A stretch of DNA of 64,000 nucleotides from Rhizobium herbae (GTDB lineage: Bacteria > Pseudomonadota > Alphaproteobacteria > Rhizobiales > Rhizobiaceae): contig NZ_JAGGJV010000007.1 in the NCBI RefSeq assembly GCF_017873135.1, forward strand, positions 248,001-312,000, read 5' to 3'. Of this stretch, positions 35,062-44,459 are shown piece after piece. A program made the position numbers and the translations under genes. Numbering within the stretch: the first letter of the stretch is position 1; each line of letters starts with the position of its first letter. The notes under the pieces are model-generated. The model did not search any database. It was given only the letters and a program-made list of their open reading frames with translations, and had not been told where the DNA came from.

Positions 35062-36617
35062 CACGCAATGTCCCCAATGGTTTTGTGTTCGGCCGACTTG
35101 TGTCCCTCGGACGCGGCCTTGACGATCAACTCTTCGGTGGCGTCCGCCCGGTCAAGGATCGTCGTGATCCTGCCGTTGCTCATCACGGCGATGCGGTCGG
35201 AGAGCGCCATGACCTCTTCGAGGTCGGAGGTGGAAAACAGGATGGCGAGGCCTTCGCCGGCGAGCCGGCGCATGGTGCGGAAGACGTCCGCCTTGGCGCC
35301 GACATCGATGCCGCGGCTCGGCTCGTCCATCAGAAGAACCTTCGGATTGGTCATCAGCGCCTTGCCGATGACGACCTTCTGCTGGTTGCCGCCGGACATG
35401 GAGGTGACGTCGAAATCCGGGTTCGGCGCCTTGATCGACAGGTTCCGGACCTGCTCCTTGATGGCCGACCGTTCGCGCTCGCCGGAGATGTGGAAGCCAA
35501 ATTTGACAAATTTTTCCAGGCTCGCCAGCGTCAGGTTCGAGGCAATCGACAGGACCTGGACAAGGCCTTCACGCTGGCGGTCTTCCGGGATGAGGGCGAG
35601 GCCCTTGCGGATACGGGTGGAGGTGTCCCTGGCGACGATTTCCTCGCCGGCAACGAAAATCTTGCCGGTCGAATGCGCATGCTGGCCGATGACGCATTCG
35701 AAGAATTCGCTGCGGCCGGCACCCATCAGGCCGTAGATGCCCATCACCTCGCCTGATTTGACCGAGATCGACAGATGATCGACGGCAAGGCCGCCGGTCC
35801 GGCGCGGCAGGCAGATGTCTTCGGCGCGGAAGGCTTCCGCACCGAGCTTGTGATCGACGGACTTGGCGAAATCCTTGGCGTCAGAACCGATCATCGAGCG
35901 GACGATCCATCTGGTGTCGATGTCGCGCACCATCGCCTGACCGGTGATCTGGCCGTCACGCAACACGGTGATGTAGTCGCCGATCCGCATCAGCTCTTCC
36001 AGCCGGTGCGAGATGTAGACGATGGCGACGCCTTGTGCCTTCAGCTCGCCGATCACCTTGAACAGGATATCGACTTCGGCGGCAGAGAGCGCCGAGGTCG
36101 GCTCGTCGAGGATCAGGATGCGGGTGTCGAGCGAAATCGCCTTGGCGATTTCGACGAGCTGCTGCTGACCGATCGGCAGGTCCTCGACCATGGTTTCGGC
36201 GCTGATGCCGGCGTCGAGCTTGTCGAGGAAGATATTGGCTTTTGCGACCTGCGCCTTGTGGTCGATGCCGCGAATACCACGGGTGATTTCGCGGGTGGCG
36301 AAGATGTTTTCGGCCACCGAGAGATTGCCGAACAGGTTGAGTTCCTGAAACACCATGCCGATGCCGTGCTTCTGCGCGTCGGCCGGCGAGTTGAACTCGA
36401 CTTCCTTGCCGTCAAGCAGGATGCGGCCGAGCGAGGGTTTCTCGACGCCGGCGATCATGCGCATCAGCGTCGACTTGCCGGCGCCGTTTTCGCCGACCAG
36501 CACATTGACCGCGCCGCGCTTCAGCTCGAGGCTGGCATGCTTGACGGCGACGATGCCGGAATAGACCTTGGTGACGTCGTCGAGTTTCAGGATCGTATCA
36601 TGGGTTTCGGCCGCCAT
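35061..36617 (-). CDS. Sugar ABC transporter ATPase (RbsA-like), tandem nucleotide-binding domains
   Basis: This is a 518-residue protein with two ABC domains, normal for the RbsA/XylG/MglA group. The first has Walker A GENGAGKST, an atypical signature in DLPIGQQQLVEIAKA and Walker B LILDEPTSAL. The second has the usual degenerate Walker A (GLMGAGRSE), signature MSGGNQQKVVIGKAL and Walker B VLLMDEPSRGIDVGAK. It powers sugar import. One base separates its start from the stop of the DUF2291 gene. Confidence 0.9.
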   Translation of the reverse strand: MAAETHDTILKLDDVTKVYSGIVAVKHASLELKRGAVNVLVGENGAGKSTLMRMIAGVEKPSLGRILLDGKEVEFNSPADAQKHGIGMVFQELNLFGNLSVAENIFATREITRGIRGIDHKAQVAKANIFLDKLDAGISAETMVEDLPIGQQQLVEIAKAISLDTRILILDEPTSALSAAEVDILFKVIGELKAQGVAIVYISHRLEELMRIGDYITVLRDGQITGQAMVRDIDTRWIVRSMIGSDAKDFAKSVDHKLGAEAFRAEDICLPRRTGGLAVDHLSISVKSGEVMGIYGLMGAGRSEFFECVIGQHAHSTGKIFVAGEEIVARDTSTRIRKGLALIPEDRQREGLVQVLSIASNLTLASLEKFVKFGFHISGERERSAIKEQVRNLSIKAPNPDFDVTSMSGGNQQKVVIGKALMTNPKVLLMDEPSRGIDVGAKADVFRTMRRLAGEGLAILFSTSDLEEVMALSDRIAVMSNGRITTILDRADATEELIVKAASEGHKSAEHKTIGDIA

Positions 36618-36618
36618 C

Positions 36619-37263
36619 TCAGCCGCCGATCGTGATGGTGGCGGGCGTCAGCAGCGCCGGCTGGCCGGCAGACGGCAGCGGATAGGCGCCGAGCGCCTCC
36701 ACCTTTTTGCCTTCGAGGCCGTCACGCGACAGCTTTTCGAGCGTCAGGCCGTTGACGTGGATGTTGAAGGCCTTGCCGAATTCGGCCCACTGGATCTGGT
36801 TCTTGAATTCGTTGAAATTGACGAAGTCGAGGCTGTCGCGAATGGCAGTGCCCTTGATGACCGGGCCGATCTGGATGCGGACATCAGCCTTGCCGTCGCC
36901 ATCGACATCGGTGTCGAGATAGGCGGCGCGGGATGTTGTCTCGGCCTTGACGATGGTGCCGGATACTTTCGCCGCAAAGGTCCAGGGCGCACTGCCCTCT
37001 TTCTCCTTGTGGCCGTATTTCGCTGCGGCGGCATTCAGGTCGGATGCGGCAAGGGCCGAGACCTCCTGGAAGGTGCCGGCGCGCTTTTCGAGGAACGGAA
37101 TGACTTTCGCATCCCAGATTTCGGCGACCTGACGGTCGGGATTGAACCCGCCGCTCGCGGCTTCCGCAGCCTCTTCGGCCGTTGGCGTCCTGATGATCTT
37201 GCAACCGGGCAAAGCCAGCACGATGGCGAGCGAGATTGCGGCGGCTGTCGCGAAGTTCGGCAT
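36619..37263 (-). CDS. DUF2291 lipoprotein associated with sugar ABC transporters
   Basis: The predicted protein has 214 residues beginning MPNFATAAAISLAIV. A lipobox LPGC gives a lipid-anchored Cys, so it should sit in the periplasm on the inner or outer membrane. The body matches the DUF2291 family (FNPDRQVAEIWDAKVIPFLE, then DTDVDGDGKADVRIQIGPVI). The family is repeatedly found inside RbsABC-type operons, but its role is not known. GGAGCAG precedes the ATG at 37263. An ATG/GTG six codons upstream is possible. It lies between the ATPase and binding-protein genes. Confidence 0.82.
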   Translation of the reverse strand: MPNFATAAAISLAIVLALPGCKIIRTPTAEEAAEAASGGFNPDRQVAEIWDAKVIPFLEKRAGTFQEVSALAASDLNAAAAKYGHKEKEGSAPWTFAAKVSGTIVKAETTSRAAYLDTDVDGDGKADVRIQIGPVIKGTAIRDSLDFVNFNEFKNQIQWAEFGKAFNIHVNGLTLEKLSRDGLEGKKVEALGAYPLPSAGQPALLTPATITIGG

Positions 37264-37336
37264 GGAATTCTGCTCCGTCACATGGAAAGAAACGCAGGGC
37301 GAAGACGATCCGCCCTGCGTGCATCCTTTGGGAGGA

Positions 37337-39185
<1,849 letters not shown>

Positions 39186-39217
39186 GTTTCCTCACTGCGC
39201 GTTTGTTTTGCGAACGA

Positions 39218-39248
39218 TCTATAGACAACTGGTATGATGAGTCAATCA
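39218..39248 (-). promoter_or_regulatory. Promoter and operator of the apnO operon
   Basis: On the minus strand, -35 TTGACT (39245-39240) and -10 TATAGA (39223-39218) are 16 bp apart. A 21-bp motif at 39228-39248 (plus strand ACTGGTATGATGAGT, then CAATCA) overlaps the spacer and -35 and recurs at 43059-43079, so it is a good candidate binding site for the GntR regulator. Confidence 0.65.
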
Positions 39249-39372
39249 GTATGTCATATTGTGAGCTGATTTTTTGACGGCGGGCAGCGGTTGTCCAATA
39301 TTGACGTGCAGTGCTTTCAAATGTACGTATAATACGTATCTTACGTATATCGCGCGGAAGAAGAGATTTCCC

Positions 39373-39597
39373 ATGAAACAATTCAGCTTTTCCGATCTCA
39401 ATCGCGGATCCGGCGAGATACTGGATGCGGCCATGCGCGAGCCGGTATCACTGACCAAGCGCGGCAAGGAAAAACTTGTGATCATTCCGGCCGAGGATTA
39501 TCACCGGCTTGTCGGCAGACAGCGCGCCTATCGGATCGAAGAGGCTCCTGACGACATCCATGCGGAACTGATGAGCGGTGTCGACGGCTTGCTGTGA
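39373..39597 (+). CDS. Phd/YefM-family antitoxin, orphan
   Basis: This 74-residue protein has the Phd/YefM pattern: FSFSDLNRGSGEILDAAMREPVSL followed by TKRGKEKLVIIPAEDY. The family binds its own promoter and neutralises a RelE/Doc/PIN toxin through the C-terminal tail. No toxin gene follows: the next gene is a GNAT acetyltransferase 115 bp away. The upstream region is AT-rich with repeated ACGTA steps (39323-39349). It may be an orphan left after loss of the toxin, or it could act in trans. Confidence 0.78.
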   Translation: MKQFSFSDLNRGSGEILDAAMREPVSLTKRGKEKLVIIPAEDYHRLVGRQRAYRIEEAPDDIHAELMSGVDGLL

Positions 39598-39712
39598 CGT
39601 TGCAAAAGTCGGGAAAACAAGTTTCGCTTTAATCGGGATTTTCGCGACAGTCGCCCTGGCCTTGAGCTAGAGCCTCAATGGTTTAATGTCCTTTATCACA
39701 TGGGGGGTGCTC

Positions 39713-40162
39713 GTGCAGGCAACGATCCAGCTCGTCAGAGATCCGGGTTCACATGAACGGTCCGCCATTGCCGCGTCGCTGATTGAGTTCAACGCATCTC
39801 GTATCGGGCGTCCGACCGAAGATAAACTGCTGGTCTTAACTGTCACTGAGCCCGAAACGGGAAATATCATTGGTGGGCTTTGGGGCAGCACGATTCATGA
39901 CCACCTGTATGTCGATCTACTGGTAGTGCCGGAAGCGCTTCGCCATGGTGGTATTGGCCGTCGTCTCATGGCGCTCGCTGAGCAAGAGGCGATAGATCGC
40001 GGCTGCCGAGGCGCGTGGCTCACGACTCATAGCTTCCAGGCGCGCGGGTTTTACGAACGGCTTGGGTATGAAGCCTTCGGGATCATGGATGATTTTCCAC
40101 CGGGACACAGCTTCATTTTTCTGCGGAAGCGATTTGAAACGCCCGGAGACTTGGCGTCATGA
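39713..40162 (+). CDS. GNAT-family N-acetyltransferase
   Basis: The predicted 149-residue protein has a GNAT fold. The acetyl-CoA loop is in LLVVPEALRHGGIGRRLMALAEQEA (motif A, R/Q-x-x-G-x-G/A form as RHGGIGRR), and motif B is the ARGFYERLGYEAFG segment. GTG 39713 has GGGGGGTG immediately upstream. ATG 39686 would add nine residues. The substrate is unknown; similar small GNATs modify amines, antibiotics or toxins. It lies in the segment that separates the two apiose operons. Confidence 0.78.
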   Translation: MQATIQLVRDPGSHERSAIAASLIEFNASRIGRPTEDKLLVLTVTEPETGNIIGGLWGSTIHDHLYVDLLVVPEALRHGGIGRRLMALAEQEAIDRGCRGAWLTTHSFQARGFYERLGYEAFGIMDDFPPGHSFIFLRKRFETPGDLAS

Positions 40163-40164
40163 AC

Positions 40165-40310
40165 CAGCTGCCGTCATCGCCGCGCAGCACGCCCCTGCGA
40201 TTGTTGCCGCCGCTGGTGACCATCTCTCGTATCGCTTCTTCGAATTCTTCACCGCCAATATTCGCAATCCCAATACCCGCAGGGCCTATGGGCGTTGGCC
40301 CACACTGCCC
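40165..40310 (+). pseudogene. Fragment of a tyrosine recombinase/integrase (N-terminal SAM-like domain)
   Basis: In one frame the sequence reads a segment ending FFTANIRNPNTRRAYGR, which is characteristic of the N-terminal core-binding region of phage-type integrases and XerC/D-like recombinases. The frame then loses similarity and the catalytic domain is absent. It is therefore a remnant, probably of a mobile element that brought or rearranged this segment. Confidence 0.65.
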
Positions 40311-40395
40311 GAGGCCTGCGGCATCATCGCACTGATTGAGAGCTTGATCTCATCCCGCCGATTAGAGAAGCGCCGCTTGTGCGACGCTGACGGCT

Positions 40396-41739
40396 CTACC
40401 CCTGCAAACCATCCCTGATCTGCGCGAAATAGCCGTCCGAGCCGACCTGTCCGCCTTTGAGCGCGATCTGCAGGCCGTTGGTGGCGGCGTAGGTTCCGTG
40501 CGCGGTGCAGAGCGGAGAGCCGGGCGTCTGCGGCAGCGGCAGCAGCGTTGTCAGCGCCTGGACGTGAAGTTCCCGCAGCGCATGGCTGGAGGTGTCGCCG
40601 CCGGCGATGACGGCGCGGGTGAGGTTCTGTTCCTCGACAAGGCGGCGCAGGATGGTGCCGAGCAGGCGGCCGAGCCGGTGGCGGCTGCCGGGGATTTTGT
40701 CGATGTCGCCGCCGCGGTCGGCGGAGGGGCCGAGCGCCGTGTTGAGGACGACGCTATTGCCCTGCTTGAGGCTGTCGAGGCCCGTATGGACCGCTTTTTC
40801 CAGCGCGGCGGTGCTGTTTTCGCCGAGCAGTTCCAGCGGATCGAGATCGATGCCGGCAAAACCGTTCTGCGTCGCATGGCGGATCTGCCGTTCGGTGGTG
40901 GGCGAGACGCTGCCGGAGACGACGGCGATGCGGTCGGCCTTGCCCGGCAGGGGGAAGGTCTTCTTTCCCTCCGTCAGCCCGGCGGAATTCCAGGCGGTGA
41001 GCAGCGCATATTCGACACCGGACGAACCGGCAACGAACCAGCCGTTTTCGGGCTTCAGCCGCCAGAGCTGATGGCCGGCCCGGACCTGGCTTTCCGGGCT
41101 GTCGACATCGAACAGCACCATGCCGTCCACATCGGCGCAGAGGGCATCGATCCTGCGATCGGCGTCGACGGCTGAAAGCATGGAGAGATCGGCAAGCCGG
41201 GTCTCCAGCACCGTCTGCGCCTTCATGTGCAGGCGCAGGTCGGCCTCGGCCATCGGCGTGACCGGATGGCGGCTCATCACCGGGTGACGGTCGATGCGGT
41301 AGACCTCGCCCTGGTAGGCGGCGAAGAGATGGCCGAAGGCGGTGTAACGCTTCAGCTGCGGGGCGCCGACCAGAACGGGGACATAGGGCTGATCGAACAG
41401 CGCCTTGCCGATTTCGACGGCCTTGCCGATATTGCCGACCGTCGGGCTGGAATCGAAGGTCGAGCAGACCTTGTAGTGGCAGATTTTGGCGTTCAGGCCC
41501 TTCAACCAGCGGAAGGCAGGCATCAGATGCTCGTCCATCCAGTCCGGCGTCTCGCTGCGGCTGGTGCCGGCAAGGCCGATGGCGCGGCAGTGGCCGAAAC
41601 GCGTCAGCAGGGCCTCATCCGGCACGTCCATGAACAGCACGGTTTCGACGCCGTTGGAGGCGAGCGCTTCCATGACATCGGTGGAACCGGTCAGGTCGTC
41701 GCCGTAATAGGAGAGAAGAAGATTGTCTCGCGCGGTCAT
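40396..41739 (-). CDS. oiaK: 3-oxo-isoapionate kinase
   Basis: This is a 447-residue kinase of the four-carbon acid sugar kinase family (formerly DUF1537). The N-terminal domain has LLSYYGDDLTGSTDVMEAL with the family DDxTG motif, and the C-terminal nucleotide-binding part has VVSGSVSPTTERQI and AVIAGGDTSSHALREL. In the apiose pathway it phosphorylates 3-oxo-isoapionate to the 4-phosphate used by OiaX. ATG 41739 lies 5 bp after the oiaX stop, so the two are an operon. Homologues act on related tetronate acids, so the substrate call depends on context. Confidence 0.83.
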   Translation of the reverse strand: MTARDNLLLSYYGDDLTGSTDVMEALASNGVETVLFMDVPDEALLTRFGHCRAIGLAGTSRSETPDWMDEHLMPAFRWLKGLNAKICHYKVCSTFDSSPTVGNIGKAVEIGKALFDQPYVPVLVGAPQLKRYTAFGHLFAAYQGEVYRIDRHPVMSRHPVTPMAEADLRLHMKAQTVLETRLADLSMLSAVDADRRIDALCADVDGMVLFDVDSPESQVRAGHQLWRLKPENGWFVAGSSGVEYALLTAWNSAGLTEGKKTFPLPGKADRIAVVSGSVSPTTERQIRHATQNGFAGIDLDPLELLGENSTAALEKAVHTGLDSLKQGNSVVLNTALGPSADRGGDIDKIPGSRHRLGRLLGTILRRLVEEQNLTRAVIAGGDTSSHALRELHVQALTTLLPLPQTPGSPLCTAHGTYAATNGLQIALKGGQVGSDGYFAQIRDGLQG

Positions 41740-41744
41740 GAACG

Positions 41745-42998
41745 TCACTCGCTGGCACTGCCGAATTTCTTGATGGAGGCGGCAAGCTCGGGATGGTCCC
41801 TGGCATAGGTTTCGAGCGGGATATCGGCAACCGCCGCTTGCCAGGCCTGCTGCACGGCGCGCACGCCGGCCGCCGGGCCGCCGGGGTGGCTGACGATGCC
41901 ACCGCCGCAGAGATAGAGCAGATCGGTGGTGCGGCCGGTGCGGCGATAGGTTTCCGGCGCCTGCCCGCCCCACTGGCCGGAACCGGCGACGGGAAGCGCA
42001 CAGTCGGCCTGGTCGAACAGCGGCGTGGTGACGGCCTTGAAGCTTTCGACAAAGCTGTCGTCCGGCTCCCAGTATTTGACGCCGATGCCGTTGATCTGGA
42101 ACTGATCGACGCCCAGAAGCCGCCAGAACTGCTGCCAGACCTTGAAATCGAAGCCGATGCCGGGATGACGGGTGAGTACGTCCCAGCCGTTGCGATGGGC
42201 ATGCAGGACGAGGCCGGAGCGTTTGCGCAGGAACGCCATGCCGCCCATGCCGATCGAATTGATGTTGACGACAGCGCAGTTGCCGCCGGCCTCAAGCACG
42301 AGATCGTGGTTGCGCATCATCTCGTCGGGATCGGTCGCCGAGATGCCGAAGGCATACATCACCTTCTTGCCGGTCTTCTGCTCGTGATCGAGGATCCTCG
42401 GCATGATGGCGGCGACGCGCTCCTTGAGCGGCGAATAGGCCGGGCTCATCAGCTTCTCGTCGTCCTTGATGAAATCGACGCCGGACCCGATCAGCTCGCC
42501 GACCAGCTCGGCGGTTTCATGCGGACGCAGGCCCAGCGCCGGCTTGACGATGGTGCCGATGATCGGCCGGTCATGAACGCCGGTGAGCCGGCGGCTGCCG
42601 GGCAGGCCGAATTGCGGGCCGGGATAGGCGCCGCGAAACGCCGGCGGCAGCTTGAGATCGACGACGCGCAGGCCGGTCATGCCGCGAATGGAAAAGATGC
42701 CGCCGACCGCGATGGTCATCAGGGCGGAGAGATCGGTACCGATGGCATCGAGCGGAAAGGCGATATCGGCATCGGCGCGGCGGATCGGGCCATGGCCGGC
42801 CGGCGCTTCGGGCCAGCTCGGGCGTTCCGCATCGGCAAGCGGCCGGATGGCGAGTACACGGGCGGCAACGCGGGCCTTGAGTTCCGGCGTTTCGCCGGGG
42901 ACGGGCACGAAGGTGCCGGTCGACTGGTCGCTGGCGATCTTTTCCGCCATCGCTTCGACGCTGCCGGTCGTTTCGATTCTGTAGGTGACGACGATCAT
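41745..42998 (-). CDS. oiaX: RuBisCO-like 3-oxo-isoapionate-4-phosphate decarboxylase
   Basis: This is a 417-residue RuBisCO-like protein. The carbamylation-site motif DFIKDDE is intact (Lys178, Asp180, Glu181, equivalent to K201/D203/E204 of RuBisCO), as is the first lysine of the KPK motif (TIVKPALGL, Lys152). The second lysine is Ala154 and loop 6 (GSGQWGG) lacks the RuBisCO lysine, so CO2 fixation is not expected. OiaX decarboxylates 3-oxo-isoapionate 4-phosphate to L-erythrulose 1-phosphate. GGAGGA precedes the ATG. It is the first gene of the oiaX-oiaK operon, divergent from the GntR gene. Its product is the substrate of EryH at the start of the window. Confidence 0.87.
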   Translation of the reverse strand: MIVVTYRIETTGSVEAMAEKIASDQSTGTFVPVPGETPELKARVAARVLAIRPLADAERPSWPEAPAGHGPIRRADADIAFPLDAIGTDLSALMTIAVGGIFSIRGMTGLRVVDLKLPPAFRGAYPGPQFGLPGSRRLTGVHDRPIIGTIVKPALGLRPHETAELVGELIGSGVDFIKDDEKLMSPAYSPLKERVAAIMPRILDHEQKTGKKVMYAFGISATDPDEMMRNHDLVLEAGGNCAVVNINSIGMGGMAFLRKRSGLVLHAHRNGWDVLTRHPGIGFDFKVWQQFWRLLGVDQFQINGIGVKYWEPDDSFVESFKAVTTPLFDQADCALPVAGSGQWGGQAPETYRRTGRTTDLLYLCGGGIVSHPGGPAAGVRAVQQAWQAAVADIPLETYARDHPELAASIKKFGSASE

Positions 42999-43058
42999 GA
43001 ATGAAATTCCTCCCGCATCGCCGGTTCGATCCGAGTTCCGGCTGGTACGTTTTCGCCA

Positions 43059-43079
43059 ACTGGTATAATGAGTATATCA
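43059..43079. promoter_or_regulatory. Candidate GntR operator between oiaX and its regulator
   Basis: The 21-bp sequence ACTGGTATAATGAGT followed by ATATCA matches 18 of 21 positions of the motif at the apnO promoter. It overlaps a TATAAT (43064-43069) that could be the -10 of the plus-strand GntR gene. Confidence 0.65.
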
Positions 43080-43179
43080 ATTTCGCAAGAGGGCGCTTGC
43101 ATCAGCAACGATGAATGTGGACTGTGCCCGGCGGAAGCTTGCACGTCCATTTCCTTCACAGGCGGAGCGGTGCATAACG

Positions 43180-43914
43180 ATGGCGACGATGAACCAGCGA
43201 GAAACCATGGGCCAGCAGACCGAACAGATCGTCCGCCGCAAATTGTCCGACGAGGTTTTCGCGCGGCTGAAGGCGATGATCACGTCGGGCGAATTGCAGC
43301 CCGGCGACGAGATGCCGTCCGAGCGGGAGCTGATGGAGCGCTTCGGCGTGGGGCGACCGGCGATCCGCGAGGCGATGCAGGCTTTGGCCGGCATGGGGCT
43401 GGTGGTGATCTCGCATGGCGAGCGGGCCAAGGTTCTGGAACTGACGGCACAATCGATCTTCAAGCAGATGGACATGACGGCGAAGATCATGCTGGCCAAA
43501 TCGTCGGACACGCTGGAGCACCTGAAAAGCGCCCGCATCTTCTTCGAGCGCGGCATGGCCCGCGAGGCGGCGCTGAAGGGTGAGGCCAACGATATCGCAA
43601 GCTTGCGCGAGGTCCTTGAGCGGCAGCGCGCATCGCTCGGCAACGCGGAAGCCTTCATCGCCGCGGACATGGAATTTCACACGCGGATCGCCCGGATTTC
43701 GCGCAACCCGATCTACGTCGCCGTCAGCGAGGCGATGCTCGCCTGGCTGAAGGAATACCATACCGAAATGCTGATCTGGACCGGCAAGGAAAAGTTCACG
43801 CTGGCCGAACATGAAGAGATCATCACCTGTCTGGCGGCGCGCGATCCCGATGCCGCCGAACAGGCGGTGCTGAAACATCTGGAGCGCTCGCGGGCGCTGT
43901 ACGCGGCGAAGTAG
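43180..43914 (+). CDS. GntR/FadR-type (FCD domain) transcriptional regulator of apiose use
   Basis: The predicted protein has 244 residues. The N-terminal winged helix-turn-helix covers about residues 15-80 (RRKLSDEVFARLKAMI, then SERELMERFGVGRPAIREAMQAL). The FCD domain has conserved metal-ligand-type residues in DMEFHTRIARISRNP and an H in VLKHLERSR. It is divergent from oiaX and flanks the apiose operons, so an apiose-pathway intermediate probably relieves repression. Start selection is uncertain: ATG 43111, 43180, 43189 and 43207 are all in frame and none has a strong ribosome-binding sequence. Confidence 0.83.
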   Translation: MATMNQRETMGQQTEQIVRRKLSDEVFARLKAMITSGELQPGDEMPSERELMERFGVGRPAIREAMQALAGMGLVVISHGERAKVLELTAQSIFKQMDMTAKIMLAKSSDTLEHLKSARIFFERGMAREAALKGEANDIASLREVLERQRASLGNAEAFIAADMEFHTRIARISRNPIYVAVSEAMLAWLKEYHTEMLIWTGKEKFTLAEHEEIITCLAARDPDAAEQAVLKHLERSRALYAAK

Positions 43915-43931
43915 GCCCACCGCGCTCAACC

Positions 43932-44384
43932 TCAATAGGGCGTCCCATCCTTGTGCACGAACCGGCCGTCGGCGTTGGCACTCATCATATCGATATCGGA
44001 ACATGTGGTGAGATCGTCCGAGTGGCGCGAGCCCATTTCCAGGTAAACCGCCGTCACCTCCGACCTGTTGATCATGTGATGGCCATTGCCGGTGCCCTTT
44101 GGAAACGCTGCGCAGTCACCGGCCCGCAACACCGTCTCGCCGTCGTCTTCAACCAGGACGACTTCGCCTTTGAGGATATAGACCATTTCGTCCTCGTGGC
44201 TATGCCAGTGGCGCTGGCTCGACCAGCCCCCTGATGGTAGTGCCATCAGGTTGACGCCGAAATCCTGAAGCCCACCGGCATCGCCGAGACGCTTGCGCGT
44301 GCGTGTCGCGCAGGGCGCATCATGGGGCGGCGGATAGCCTGAGCCCTTGATGGCGGGCACGCTGCCGATATCGATCTTGGGCAT
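43932..44384 (-). CDS. Cupin-domain protein
   Basis: This 150-residue protein has a single cupin barrel: motif 1 RHWHSHEDEMVYILKGEV with two His and a Glu as metal ligands, and motif 2 GDCAAFPKGTGNGHHMINRS with the fourth His. The tail carries a FVHKDGTPY segment common in cupins of this group. Related proteins include small-molecule isomerases and dioxygenases, so the reaction cannot be deduced. It is convergent with the GntR gene (17 bp apart) and 75 bp downstream of the FAD oxidoreductase gene on the same strand. Confidence 0.83.
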   Translation of the reverse strand: MPKIDIGSVPAIKGSGYPPPHDAPCATRTRKRLGDAGGLQDFGVNLMALPSGGWSSQRHWHSHEDEMVYILKGEVVLVEDDGETVLRAGDCAAFPKGTGNGHHMINRSEVTAVYLEMGSRHSDDLTTCSDIDMMSANADGRFVHKDGTPY

Positions 44385-44459
44385 GTCGCTTCTCCCTCGT
44401 TCGGTATCCGCAGTTTAACCGAACGCGGCGCGCAAGTCCTGCGCCGCGGCCGACAAACA

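Noticed and set aside
39373-40162. Antitoxin and GNAT gene as a GNAT-type toxin-antitoxin pair
   Set aside because: GNAT toxins pair with RHH-type (DUF1778) antitoxins and are closely coupled. Here the antitoxin is Phd/YefM-type and the gap is about 115 bp.
41745-42998. A CO2-fixing RuBisCO
   Set aside because: Key lysines are missing, no small subunit or phosphoribulokinase is nearby, and the partner is a sugar-acid kinase.
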